Of a stretch of 64,000 nt of DNA, positions 8,400 through 15,437 are shown piece after piece (within the stretch, counting starts at the first letter, position 1; the number at the start of each line of letters is the position of its first letter). The stretch is taken from positions 62,001-126,000 of the forward strand of contig JBJYZC010000005.1 in assembly GCA_046263755.1 (NCBI GenBank). Direction: 5' to 3'. The position numbers and the translations under genes were made by a program. The DNA is from Lachnocurva sp029100405. Its GTDB lineage: Bacteria > Bacillota > Clostridia > Lachnospirales > Lachnospiraceae. Under the pieces are notes generated by a model. The model was not told where the DNA came from and did no database searches. It worked only from the letters and a program-made list of their open reading frames with translations.

Positions 8400-9218
8400 T
8401 CAGAAATCATTCAGATCTGCAGGTCTTCTCTCGAGGAATGCAGCCATTCCTTCCCGATGATCATGGGTATCGCAGACAACACCGAAGAGATTTGCTTCAT
8501 ACTCAACTGCATTCTCAATATCCATATCATAGCCATTGTTGATAGCAGCCTTTGCAACGGATACAGCATAGGAGCCCTTGGAGATAATCTTCTTTGCCAT
8601 CTCTTTGCAGGTCGGCATCAGTTCTTCCTTGGGAACAACATGATTTACAAGGCCGATCCGATAAGCTTCATCTGCCTTGATGGTATCGCAGGTAAAGATC
8701 AGTTCCTTAGCGCGGCCCATGCCAACCAGACGAGCCAGTCGCTGAGTTCCGCCAAAACCGGGGATGATGCCGAGGCCGGTTTCCGGCTGGCCGAAAGTAG
8801 CATTCTCGGATGCAACACGAATGTCACAAGCCATGGAGATCTCATTTCCGCCGCCAAGAGCGAATCCATTGACTGCGGCGATGGTAACCTGGCGCATCTT
8901 CATCAGTTTGAAGAAAGGCTTGCTTGCCCGCATACCGAAGGCACGTGCCTGCTTAGCATCGAAAGAAGCCATCTCCGCAATATCTGCGCCTGCAACGAAG
9001 GAACGATAGGGATCGTCCGCGCCCAACTTCTTGTTAAAGCAGGCACCGCCGGTCAGAATCAGGACTTTGATATCATCCCTGCCCTCAATCTCTATCAGGC
9101 ACTGATCCAGCTCCTCCAGTGTCTCACTGTTTAAAGCGTTCAAAGCCTTGGGACGAGAAATCTGCAGAACAGCAATTTCATCTTCCACATCGAGAATCAG
9201 ATTCTTATAGTCTCCCAT
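8400..9218 (-). CDS. Enoyl-CoA hydratase/isomerase (crotonase family)
   Basis: The protein has 272 residues with the crotonase fold. The oxyanion-hole and first catalytic Glu region is FALGGGNEISMACD, and the second Glu lies in GQPETGLGIIPGFGGTQRL; both glutamates are present, so a hydratase activity is expected. The usual TGAG...FVAGADIAEM segment carries about ten extra residues (CFNKKLGADDPY). No hbd, bcd, etf or thiolase gene is adjacent, so a role in butyrate formation cannot be inferred from context. The ATG at 9218 has AGGAGG upstream. It is transcribed alone from the promoter at 9453-9481 with a leader containing a tandem array. Confidence 0.92.
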   Translation of the reverse strand: MGDYKNLILDVEDEIAVLQISRPKALNALNSETLEELDQCLIEIEGRDDIKVLILTGGACFNKKLGADDPYRSFVAGADIAEMASFDAKQARAFGMRASKPFFKLMKMRQVTIAAVNGFALGGGNEISMACDIRVASENATFGQPETGLGIIPGFGGTQRLARLVGMGRAKELIFTCDTIKADEAYRIGLVNHVVPKEELMPTCKEMAKKIISKGSYAVSVAKAAINNGYDMDIENAVEYEANLFGVVCDTHDHREGMAAFLERRPADLNDF

Positions 9219-9300
9219 CTTTTTTCCTCCTGAAAGAATTCTACACATACACTCTTTCGTGATAAGCGGTTTGATCGCTTTGATTAGATCCTTCGGTTTT

Positions 9301-9410
9301 CCTGTTGGATCACTTTGGCTTTCCTGTTGGATCACTTCTGCTCTCCTGTCGGATCACCTCTGCTCTCCTGTCGGATCACCTCGGTTTTCCTGTTGGATCA
9401 CCTCGTATCT
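9301..9410. repeat. 22-bp tandem array, five exact-length copies, in the crotonase leader
   Basis: Units begin with CCTGTTGGATCAC or CCTGTCGGATCAC at 9301, 9323, 9345, 9367 and 9389, exactly 22 bases apart. The array lies between the promoter at 9453-9481 and the gene start at 9218, so it is transcribed as part of the 5' untranslated leader. Confidence 0.92.
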
Positions 9411-9452
9411 CATCGCAGATCATAACTCCCCTTATCTTCTCATAACAGATAT

Positions 9453-9481
9453 ATCATAGTGTTTTGTTAAAATTTTGTCAA
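9453..9481 (-). promoter_or_regulatory. Sigma-A promoter of the crotonase gene
   Basis: On the minus strand TTGACA (9476-9481) and TATGAT (9453-9458) are separated by 17 bases. The leader to the ATG would be about 230 nt. Confidence 0.8.
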
Positions 9482-9617
9482 TCGTTTTCAAAAAATTCTG
9501 ATAGGTTTTGGATCATCCCGAAGAGAAAACCAGGCAGCCAGATATCTAAAGATGATCCACGAATTTATAAGAATGTGTGATCCAAGATATGACATGAGTG
9601 CATTTTCACTTGTAATA

Positions 9618-9985
9618 TTCGATATATGAAAACTTTTCAAAATCATGCGTGTTTCCAGCCTGAATCAAGCCTCTTGTTAGTGGAATTATTCGATATGCAG
9701 AATCTTTTCAATTTCATGCGTGTTTCCGGCCTGAATCCAGCCTCTTTTTCATTGAATTATTCGATATACGAAATCTTTTCAATTTCATGCTATAAAATTG
9801 CCCGAAAAACACGCATCATTTTGAAAAGAATTTATATATCGAATAAAAGGCCTGCATACCAGCACGTCACAAGCCAAAATCAAGCATCGTTTTGAAAAGT
9901 TTTCATATATCGAATAAAAAGCTTGCATACAGGCATGTCACAAGCCAAAATCACGCATCATTTTAAAAAGTTTTCCTATATCGAA
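9618..9985. repeat. Mirrored array: three direct plus three inverted copies of a 32-bp core, 71-bp period
   Basis: Cores reading TTCGATATATGAAAACTTTT-CAAAATCATGCG or close variants start at 9618, 9689 and 9760. Inverted cores begin at 9812, 9883 and 9954. Spacing is exactly 71 bases in each arm. The copy at 9618 and the inverted copy at 9883 are almost perfect complements. Each core contains a short palindrome of the type TGAAAACTTTTCA. The 39-base linkers between cores are much less conserved than the cores. The array fills most of the 866-base gap between the crotonase and the PanE-like gene; no ORF with a ribosome site is seen in it. Confidence 0.93.
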
Positions 9986-9990
9986 TTTCC

Positions 9991-10019
9991 TGGGCAGATT
10001 CTGCTAAACTACTTATAAT
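9991..10019 (+). promoter_or_regulatory. Possible promoter of the PanE-like gene
   Basis: A perfect TATAAT at 10014-10019 is preceded by TGGGCA 17 bases upstream. The -35 match is weak. It lies right after the mirrored array. Confidence 0.4.
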
Positions 10020-10084
10020 GAAGTCAAGGGGAATGACGTCAGGGTCAAACTCCCTCATAACTGCATATCATTAGGAGGTAGCTC

Positions 10085-11032
10085 ATGTCACAAAATTCCA
10101 TCCGAACCTGCGCCCTGATTGGTGCCGGCGCAGTCGGTTCTTATTTCATCTATTGCCTGAGTGACCAGATGAAGGAGAATTTTTCCGTCGTCGCAAGCGG
10201 GGATCGGGCCGAGCGCCTGAAAGCCGGAATCGTGATTAACGGAAAAACTTATTATCCAAATATAAAGCGTCCCGAAGAAGTGCATGGAGTTGACCTTCTC
10301 CTTGTCGCCGTGAAGTATAGGGCACTGGAGTCCATCCTTCCTGACCTTACTACAATCATCGATAAGGATCATACGATCGTTCTGTCTTTATTAAACGGCG
10401 TAAACTCAGAGGATGTGATCCGGCAGACCATTCATCCGAAGAACCTGGTCTGGTCCTTCATGAAGATCCAGTCAACCCGAACGAAAGATTCCGTCATTTT
10501 TGATCCGGAGCGGACGCTTGGGCTCTATTACGGCATTCCCGGTTTCACCAATGAGGAGGACAACCCCGTGCTCTCGAATCTGTCTGCTTTCCTTTCCGCC
10601 ACCTCGATCCGTTCCCATTTCTGCCCGGACATTCTTTCCGAACTCTGGGGGAAATTTTATCTCAATGTGACATCCAATCTGCCTCAAGCTGTCATCGATG
10701 TTGGCGTCGGAGCACTAGAAGACAGTCCCTATCTCAAGCACATTGCAGATGGGCTTGGAAGTGAGGTCATTAAAATTGCAGAAGCAAAAGGAATCTCGAT
10801 CTCATCGGTTCTGACCGGTCCCGTGAATTCCCGGGTTGCCGAAAAAAGTGCAGCCTACTCCACCCTTCAGGATCTTCGTGCCGGAAGGCAGACCGAAGTG
10901 GATGTTTTCTCCGGCGAGATCATCCGGATGGGAAGAGAACTAGGAATTGCAACGCCCTATAACGAAGTGGTCTATGATTTCATCAAGGCCCTGGAAGAAA
11001 AAAATGAAGGCAAGTTCGATTATGCAAACTAG
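10085..11032 (+). CDS. 2-dehydropantoate 2-reductase family protein (PanE/ApbA)
   Basis: This is a 315-residue NAD(P)H-dependent reductase-like protein. The Rossmann motif IGAGAVGSY lies at the N terminus; VKYRALESILPDL and SLLNGVNSEDVI match the ketopantoate reductase pattern, and the C-terminal helical domain contains the SVAEKSAAYSTLQDLRAGRQTEVD-type substrate-binding stretch (conserved Lys near the start, Asp at the end). Ketopantoate reductase makes pantoate for coenzyme A, but several paralogues of this family have other or unknown substrates, and no panB or panC is nearby. The ATG at 10085 has AGGAGG upstream. It is monocistronic. Confidence 0.85.
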   Translation: MSQNSIRTCALIGAGAVGSYFIYCLSDQMKENFSVVASGDRAERLKAGIVINGKTYYPNIKRPEEVHGVDLLLVAVKYRALESILPDLTTIIDKDHTIVLSLLNGVNSEDVIRQTIHPKNLVWSFMKIQSTRTKDSVIFDPERTLGLYYGIPGFTNEEDNPVLSNLSAFLSATSIRSHFCPDILSELWGKFYLNVTSNLPQAVIDVGVGALEDSPYLKHIADGLGSEVIKIAEAKGISISSVLTGPVNSRVAEKSAAYSTLQDLRAGRQTEVDVFSGEIIRMGRELGIATPYNEVVYDFIKALEEKNEGKFDYAN

Positions 11033-11160
11033 TTGACTCACACCAAGGCGCGAAATGATTGCAGGGGGCTCCCGGACTCTCGACGGATATGAGCAGTTGA
11101 ATCACGCCAACGTGCGAAATGATTGTCCGACAATTCATCCCCTCGTTTTGCAATCCATAA

Positions 11161-11189
11161 TTGAAGAAAAGACAGATTTTTGCTAGTAT
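11161..11189 (+). promoter_or_regulatory. Probable promoter of guaB
   Basis: TTGAAG (11161-11166) and TAGTAT (11184-11189) are separated by 17 bases, about 80 bases before the guaB ATG. Upstream, two non-tandem copies of a 28-base sequence ending GCGAAATGATTG occur at about 11033-11067 and 11096-11124. No purine riboswitch fold was recognised. Confidence 0.5.
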
Positions 11190-11267
11190 AGATACAATAT
11201 AATTCTTTTTCATAAGTAATGTTACTATTCATACAAAACAATAGATAAAAAAGAAAGAGAGGAAAAA

Positions 11268-12725
11268 ATGTCACAGATAATTGGCGAAGGGATTACATTT
11301 GATGATGTGCTTCTGGTACCTCAGTATTCAGAAGTTACACCCGATATGATTGACCTTTCCACACATCTTACGAATGCCATTCAATTGAACATTCCTATGA
11401 TGAGTGCTGCCATGGACACCGTAACTGAGCACCGCATGGCCATTGCCATGGCTCGTCAGGGTGGAATTGGTATCATCCACAAGAATATGTCCATTCAGGC
11501 TCAGGCAGAGGAAGTGGATAAAGTAAAACGGTCTGAAAACGGTGTCATTACAGATCCTTTCTATCTCTCCCCTGATAATACCCTTCAGGATGCTGATGAT
11601 CTGATGGCAAAATTCCGGATCTCCGGTGTTCCGATCGTAGATGATGAAAAGAAACTGGTTGGCATTATTACCAATCGCGATCTCAAATTCGAAGAAGACT
11701 ATTCCCGCCCTATCAAGGAGTGCATGACCTCTGAGAACCTGATCACAGCCAAGGTCGGCGTTACCTTGGATGAAGCCAAGCGGATCCTTGGCAATGCCAG
11801 AAAAGAAAAGCTTCCCATCGTTGATGACATGGGACATCTTTGCGGGCTGATCACCATAAAGGACATCGAAAAGCAGATCCAGTATCCGAATTCTGCGAAA
11901 GATGATCAGGGCAGACTGCTCTGCGGTGCCGCAATTGGTATTACAAGCAATATGATGGATCGTGTCGAGGCTCTGACCAAGGCTCATGTTGATGTCGTTG
12001 TCCTGGATTCCGCTCATGGCCACAGCAAGAACATCATGACCGCCATTAAGACCATTAAGGCAGCCTATCCGGACCTTCAGGTCATTGCCGGAAATGTAGC
12101 TACCTATGAAGGAGCCAAGGCCCTCTTCGAGGCGGGCGCTGATGCAGCAAAGATCGGTATCGGACCCGGATCCATCTGTACCACCCGTGTTGTTGCAGGT
12201 ATCGGTGTTCCTCAGATCACGGCAATCATGGATGCCTACAAGGCAGCTAAGGAATTCGGCCGTCCCATCATTGCCGATGGTGGTCTGAAATTCTCAGGTG
12301 ACATGGTCAAGGCTCTGGCCGCCGGCGGTTCCGTCTGCATGATGGGTTCCATGCTGGCAGGCTGTGATGAGGCGCCCGGTGAATTCGAGCTCTACCAGGG
12401 CCGTAAGTATAAGGTTTACCGTGGCATGGGTTCCATTGCAGCCATGAAGAAGGGTTCTGCAGACCGCTACTTCCAGGAAGGTCATCAGAAACTGGTTCCG
12501 GAAGGTGTCGAAGGCCGTGTTGCTTACAAGGGACCTCTGGAAGACGTCATTTTCCAGCTGGTTGGCGGTATCCGTTCCGGTATGGGTTATAACGGTGCTC
12601 CTACCATTCCTGAACTTCAGGAGAAAGGCAAGTTCTTAAAGATCACTTCCGCTGCTCTTCGTGAGTCTCATCCTCATGATATTCATATCACCAAGGAAGC
12701 TCCGAACTATTCAACGGATGACTGA
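11268..12725 (+). CDS. guaB: Inosine-5'-monophosphate dehydrogenase
   Basis: It oxidises IMP to XMP with NAD, the committed step of GMP synthesis. The 485-residue protein has the (beta/alpha)8 barrel split by two CBS domains at about residues 90-205. The catalytic Cys is about residue 304 in GPGSICTTRVVAG, and the flap segment YRGMGS...K and the C-terminal GIRSGMGYNG follow. Length is normal. The ATG has GAGAGGA upstream. The last codons and stop region (TCAACGGATGACTGATCA) recur in the tandem array behind the gene. A strong terminator follows at 12905. Confidence 0.98.
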   Translation: MSQIIGEGITFDDVLLVPQYSEVTPDMIDLSTHLTNAIQLNIPMMSAAMDTVTEHRMAIAMARQGGIGIIHKNMSIQAQAEEVDKVKRSENGVITDPFYLSPDNTLQDADDLMAKFRISGVPIVDDEKKLVGIITNRDLKFEEDYSRPIKECMTSENLITAKVGVTLDEAKRILGNARKEKLPIVDDMGHLCGLITIKDIEKQIQYPNSAKDDQGRLLCGAAIGITSNMMDRVEALTKAHVDVVVLDSAHGHSKNIMTAIKTIKAAYPDLQVIAGNVATYEGAKALFEAGADAAKIGIGPGSICTTRVVAGIGVPQITAIMDAYKAAKEFGRPIIADGGLKFSGDMVKALAAGGSVCMMGSMLAGCDEAPGEFELYQGRKYKVYRGMGSIAAMKKGSADRYFQEGHQKLVPEGVEGRVAYKGPLEDVIFQLVGGIRSGMGYNGAPTIPELQEKGKFLKITSAALRESHPHDIHITKEAPNYSTDD

Positions 12726-12882
12726 TCACCTTTTCAACGGAAAACTGATCTCCTTTTCAACGGACGATCCATAAGCTTTTCATTGGACGACTGATCACTA
12801 TTTCAACGGAAAATCCATAAGCTTTTCATTGAACGACTGATCACTTTTTCAACGGAAAATCCATAAGCTTTTCATTGGATGA
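12722..12882. repeat. 46-bp tandem array derived from the guaB 3' end
   Basis: A shortened 23-base copy starts at 12722, inside the guaB stop region, followed by full units at 12745, 12791 and 12837. Units contain CTGATCAC, TTTCAACGGAAAATCC and ATAAGCTTTTCATTG. The TCAACGGA(T/C)GACTGATCA junction reproduces the last codons and stop of guaB, suggesting the array arose by local duplication of the gene end. CCATAAGCTTTT also occurs in the array at 13771-13871. Confidence 0.92.
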
Positions 12883-12904
12883 TCAATCACCATTCGTTAA
12901 AAAA

Positions 12905-12940
12905 CTGCTGCAGATCTGTGGTCTGCAGCAGCTTTTTCTT
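12905..12940. terminator. Bidirectional terminator between guaB and the leftward gene group
   Basis: CTGCTGCAGA (12905-12914) pairs with TCTGCAGCAG (12922-12931) around a short loop. TTTTTCTTT follows on the plus strand and TTTTTTAAC on the minus strand, so it can serve both convergent units. Confidence 0.9.
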
Positions 12941-12956
12941 TATGGTCTATATTTTA

Positions 12957-13256
12957 TCAATCATCCCGATCCCGGAAGAAATTGGCCAGGATATCGAAGG
13001 CACACCAGATGCCACCGCCGGCCGTTGTCGCCATGGCAACGGATATGGCGACCTTAAGGATGTCTCCAAACGTCATGGTTCCCGCCCTATATTCCTTGTA
13101 AATGGCCAGCAGAGGGTGGAGAAACATAACCCAACCCGACACATAGACCGCAAGCACTGTGCCGCCGATCCCCAGAAGGAAAACCAGAAAATGGCGAAGT
13201 CTTGCATGTCTCTGCCCTGCTTCTGCCTGGTCTCTTTTGTCTGTCACTTCTTTCAT
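12957..13256 (-). CDS. Small membrane protein of unknown function
   Basis: I do not recognise a family. The protein of about 99 residues has a basic, charged start (MKEVTDKRDQAEAGQRHARL) and two hydrophobic segments, about 24-49 and 65-85, the second rich in Ala and Gly (AISVAMATTAGGGIW). The end is acidic and basic (FRDRDD). It follows the PAP2 gene by a few bases. An upstream ATG at 13277 would overlap that gene by 14 bases; neither start has a strong ribosome site, and I chose the non-overlapping one. It is last in the leftward group and stops at the bidirectional terminator. Confidence 0.65.
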   Translation of the reverse strand: MKEVTDKRDQAEAGQRHARLRHFLVFLLGIGGTVLAVYVSGWVMFLHPLLAIYKEYRAGTMTFGDILKVAISVAMATTAGGGIWCAFDILANFFRDRDD

Positions 13257-13263
13257 TTCTTTC

Positions 13264-13773
13264 TCAAAATACCACATAAAAACCGACGATCCCGCAGATT
13301 ATTCCCGCACATGCTCCGGCCAGCACGTCTCTGATAAAATGGACACCGCCAAGGACCCGGATCAAGGCCAGGATTCCGCCCAGGATCATAAAATCAAGTC
13401 CCAGCGTATGATCATAATAGAAAAAAGCCATTGCGATCATAAAAATGCTGAAAACATGCCTGCTCGGAAAACTGCAGCCAAAGGTTTCCTTATGTATGAC
13501 CGGTGTGAAATGATACAGCTCATAAGGCCTTTTCGCATTGAGCTGCTTTCGAAAAAGGCTTACAGCCAAAAAAGAGACGGCAGGAACCGCGATTTCAGGG
13601 AGTATCAGTGCTCTTTGATGAAAGGAAAGATAAACCACAAGAAGTGGATAAGAAAGGAATGTGATCCATGTGATCAATTTATCTAACAAATTTAAAAATG
13701 TGCCGAGATACGCTTTCTTACGGATCGACTCGGAAAGGCTACGATAGGTTTTTTCACTTAAATCTCTCATCAT
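13264..13773 (-). CDS. PAP2-family membrane phosphatase
   Basis: This is a 169-residue, multi-span membrane protein of the type 2 phosphatidic acid phosphatase superfamily, which removes phosphate from lipid phosphates or undecaprenyl diphosphate. The three family motifs are visible: KRPYELY, CSFPSRHVFS (PSRH rather than the usual PSGH) and RVLGGVHFIRDV, with R-x5-H-x3-D intact. The start at 13773 (MMRDLSEK) follows GGAAGGAAAA; the ribosome site itself is repeated in the tandem array directly upstream. Substrate is unknown. Cotranscription with the following small membrane protein is likely. Confidence 0.87.
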   Translation of the reverse strand: MMRDLSEKTYRSLSESIRKKAYLGTFLNLLDKLITWITFLSYPLLVVYLSFHQRALILPEIAVPAVSFLAVSLFRKQLNAKRPYELYHFTPVIHKETFGCSFPSRHVFSIFMIAMAFFYYDHTLGLDFMILGGILALIRVLGGVHFIRDVLAGACAGIICGIVGFYVVF

Positions 13774-13871
13774 TTTTCCTTCCGGTCTCCCCATAAGCTC
13801 TTGCCTTTTTTCCTTCCGGTCTCCCCATAAGCTTTTGACTTTTTCCTTCCGGTCTCCCCATAAGCTTTTGA
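13771..13871. repeat. 33-34 bp array, three copies, repeating the PAP2 ribosome-binding region
   Basis: TTTTTCCTTCCGGTCTCCCC followed by ATAAGCTTTTGA occurs three times from 13773 to 13871. On the minus strand each copy reads GGGGAGACCGGAAGGAAAAA, and the last copy supplies the Shine-Dalgarno of the PAP2 gene. The other copies carry the same ribosome site without a gene behind them. Confidence 0.92.
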
Positions 13872-13876
13872 TCCCT

Positions 13877-14188
13877 TTAAGCCTCTAAAGTTCCTTTTCC
13901 GATCTGAAACATCTTCTTCACATCATCCTGATAATCGTCCTCTGCTTCGTACCGGTCCAGAAGATAGGCCAGATATTTGTCTTCCGGAGTCTCCGGCTGC
14001 CAGGAAGACAAGGTTTCTCTTATTTTAGCCTCCAGCTCATGAGGGGGCAGATCCTCCCTAAGTTCCTGGTTTTTCAAGATCGAGGCCAGGCGGCCTGCTG
14101 CATAATAATATTCGTAATTCCCGACCAGGGTAGACTCCTGTTTGGATACTTTCATATCCACGGCCATCTTAACAACATAGGGTACCAT
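13877..14188 (-). CDS. Small soluble protein of unknown function
   Basis: No family recognised. The protein has 103 residues, acidic, with a YEYYYAAGRLASILKNQEL segment and no membrane span or signal peptide. The ATG at 14188 has AAGGAG seven bases upstream, so the start is well supported. It lies between the CarD-like regulator and the PAP2 gene, all in the same direction with gaps of about 100 bases, and may be part of the same transcript. Confidence 0.7.
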   Translation of the reverse strand: MVPYVVKMAVDMKVSKQESTLVGNYEYYYAAGRLASILKNQELREDLPPHELEAKIRETLSSWQPETPEDKYLAYLLDRYEAEDDYQDDVKKMFQIGKGTLEA

Positions 14189-14296
14189 GTAACTAACTCC
14201 TTCGACGGTCAGAGAACATGCAGATGTCTGTCAAAAGCTTTTCTTTAGTCTCTATCCGAATGTCCGAATGTGCCAAAGCTTCCTTACAGGAATCTT

Positions 14297-14821
14297 TCAG
14301 CACAGTGAATCCAATCCGCGGAAAAAGCGCTCCTCGACCGCCGAAATTTCAACCTTCATGGAGAAAGCCATCTCTTCAAAAAGTCGCTCTCCCGCCTGCT
14401 GAAGGATCCGGTCGTCGACAGACATAGACTTCTTTCCCGCCATAAGACGGCTCTTTTTCCTGAGATAAACCGTCTTCACAACACCGGCCAGAGAGGATGG
14501 CTCGAATTCTGCGATCTTTGCCTTCAATTTCTCCTGTCTCTGTCTCTCGTTTCTTTCCTGAACAACATCCAGATCACCAACATGCTCCATGATGGCCTTC
14601 ATTTCCTCAGGTGACTTCACCGGACGGATCCTGTGATTCTTATCCTCTACAGGCGTAATGATCTGACCGTCCTTGTGATAGACCGGAAGCAGCTGATAGT
14701 AGAGCTTCTCGGAGCCCTTGCCCTGAAGTGCGAGCTCTTCGATCGCGCCCACCTTGCAGACGCCGGCACTTTCGTGCATCACATAATCACCAATATTGTA
14801 CTTCTGTTCAGAAATATTCAC
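14297..14821 (-). CDS. CarD-like transcriptional regulator
   Basis: The protein is 174 residues long. The N-terminal 65 or so residues match the CarD/TRCF RNA polymerase interacting domain (YNIGDYVMHESAGVCKVGAI, then YYQLLPVYHKDGQIITPVED). The C-terminal part is helical and charged, as in CarD proteins that contact promoter DNA. Such proteins bind the beta subunit and change open-complex stability, often for rRNA or stress genes. The start codon is GTG at 14821, with AAGGAAG upstream; an overlapping ATG is out of frame. It has its own promoter and heads a leftward group. Confidence 0.88.
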   Translation of the reverse strand: MNISEQKYNIGDYVMHESAGVCKVGAIEELALQGKGSEKLYYQLLPVYHKDGQIITPVEDKNHRIRPVKSPEEMKAIMEHVGDLDVVQERNERQRQEKLKAKIAEFEPSSLAGVVKTVYLRKKSRLMAGKKSMSVDDRILQQAGERLFEEMAFSMKVEISAVEERFFRGLDSLC

Positions 14822-14860
14822 ATTAACACTTCCTTACTCAAAATTCAATACTTCTGTTAT

Positions 14861-14889
14861 ATTATAACACAGTTTCTCCATTTTTGTAA
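14861..14889 (-). promoter_or_regulatory. Sigma-A promoter of the CarD-like gene
   Basis: On the minus strand TTACAA (14884-14889) and a perfect TATAAT (14861-14866) are 17 bases apart, about 40 bases before the GTG start. Confidence 0.75.
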
Positions 14890-15169
14890 GGGAATCGTTT
14901 GTAATTTCTGAAGATTCAGAAAACATATGCCCAGTCCATTGGAACAATGGATACAGAAAATTATTCGAATGACAAATTTTCACTAGTGACTTCTCTAAGT
15001 TGAAGTGTTAAAATGAGAATCAAGATTATATTTCCTTTCGAGCAGCAGAATATCGGAAGGACAGGGAAAAAGATAAAAGATTAAAAAATGAAAAATGAAT
15101 GAAAGGAGTCTAAAGATAAATGAAGGGGTCCTTTCTAATCATCTGATCTCTAGAAAAGATACTTCGAAA
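14890..15169. other. Non-coding gap with one orphan ribosome site
   Basis: No gene seen. At about 15102 a good ribosome site (GAAAGGAG) precedes ATGAAGGGGTCC, an open frame of only eight codons, which could be a leader peptide or chance. Nothing else recognisable. Confidence 0.4.
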
Positions 15170-15242
15170 CAGGAAAAAACACCTAAAAGCAGGAAAGAAC
15201 GCCTAAAAACAGGAAAAAACGCCTAAAAACAGGAAAAGGCAG
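15170..15242. repeat. 20-bp tandem array, three and a half copies
   Basis: Units beginning CAGGAAAAAAC start at 15170, 15190, 15210 and 15230, with CGCCTAAAAA completing each. On the minus strand each unit supplies a T-rich stretch directly after the hairpin at 15238-15255. Confidence 0.9.
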
Positions 15243-15255
15243 CCTCGCGGCTGCC
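15210..15255 (-). terminator. Terminator-like hairpin with repeated T-rich tail
   Basis: GGCAGCC (15238-15244) and GGCTGCC (15249-15255) form a perfect stem with a four-base loop. On the minus strand TTTTCCTGTTTTT follows. No minus-strand gene lies immediately upstream, so what it would terminate is unclear. Confidence 0.45.
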
Positions 15256-15282
15256 GGAAAAAGAAAAAAGATTACTCAACAT

Positions 15283-15311
15283 TTGACTGTCTGATTGTAT
15301 TGTACTATGAT
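15283..15311 (+). promoter_or_regulatory. Sigma-A promoter of the LysR-family gene
   Basis: TTGACT (15283-15288) and TATGAT (15306-15311) are separated by 17 bases. The leader to the GTG start is about 120 nt. Confidence 0.7.
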
Positions 15312-15437
15312 GTCTCTCTGTGGTAAAGTTCTTTTATTTCAACTTATAAATGAATTCAGCTCAATTAATAATTGATGGATGACAGGGCATGCAATTACTA
15401 CAGTCAAATCCAATGATTCTGCACAGGAGAAGCCATC

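Noticed and set aside
9618..9985. Inverted repeats of an insertion sequence or MITE
   Set aside because: There is no transposase, no single pair of ends and no target duplication; three evenly spaced copies per arm do not fit one mobile element.
11033..11129. Possible attachment site from two 28-base copies before guaB
   Set aside because: The copies are close together, imperfect and not near any integrase or tRNA gene.
12943..12957. GGTCTATATTTT shared with sequence before cheV (about 41070) as a regulatory box
   Set aside because: Only 12 AT-rich bases in two unrelated contexts; too little to support a site.
14998..15035. Fur-like box (TGAGAATCAAGATTATA)
   Set aside because: Too few matches to a Fur consensus and no iron gene nearby.
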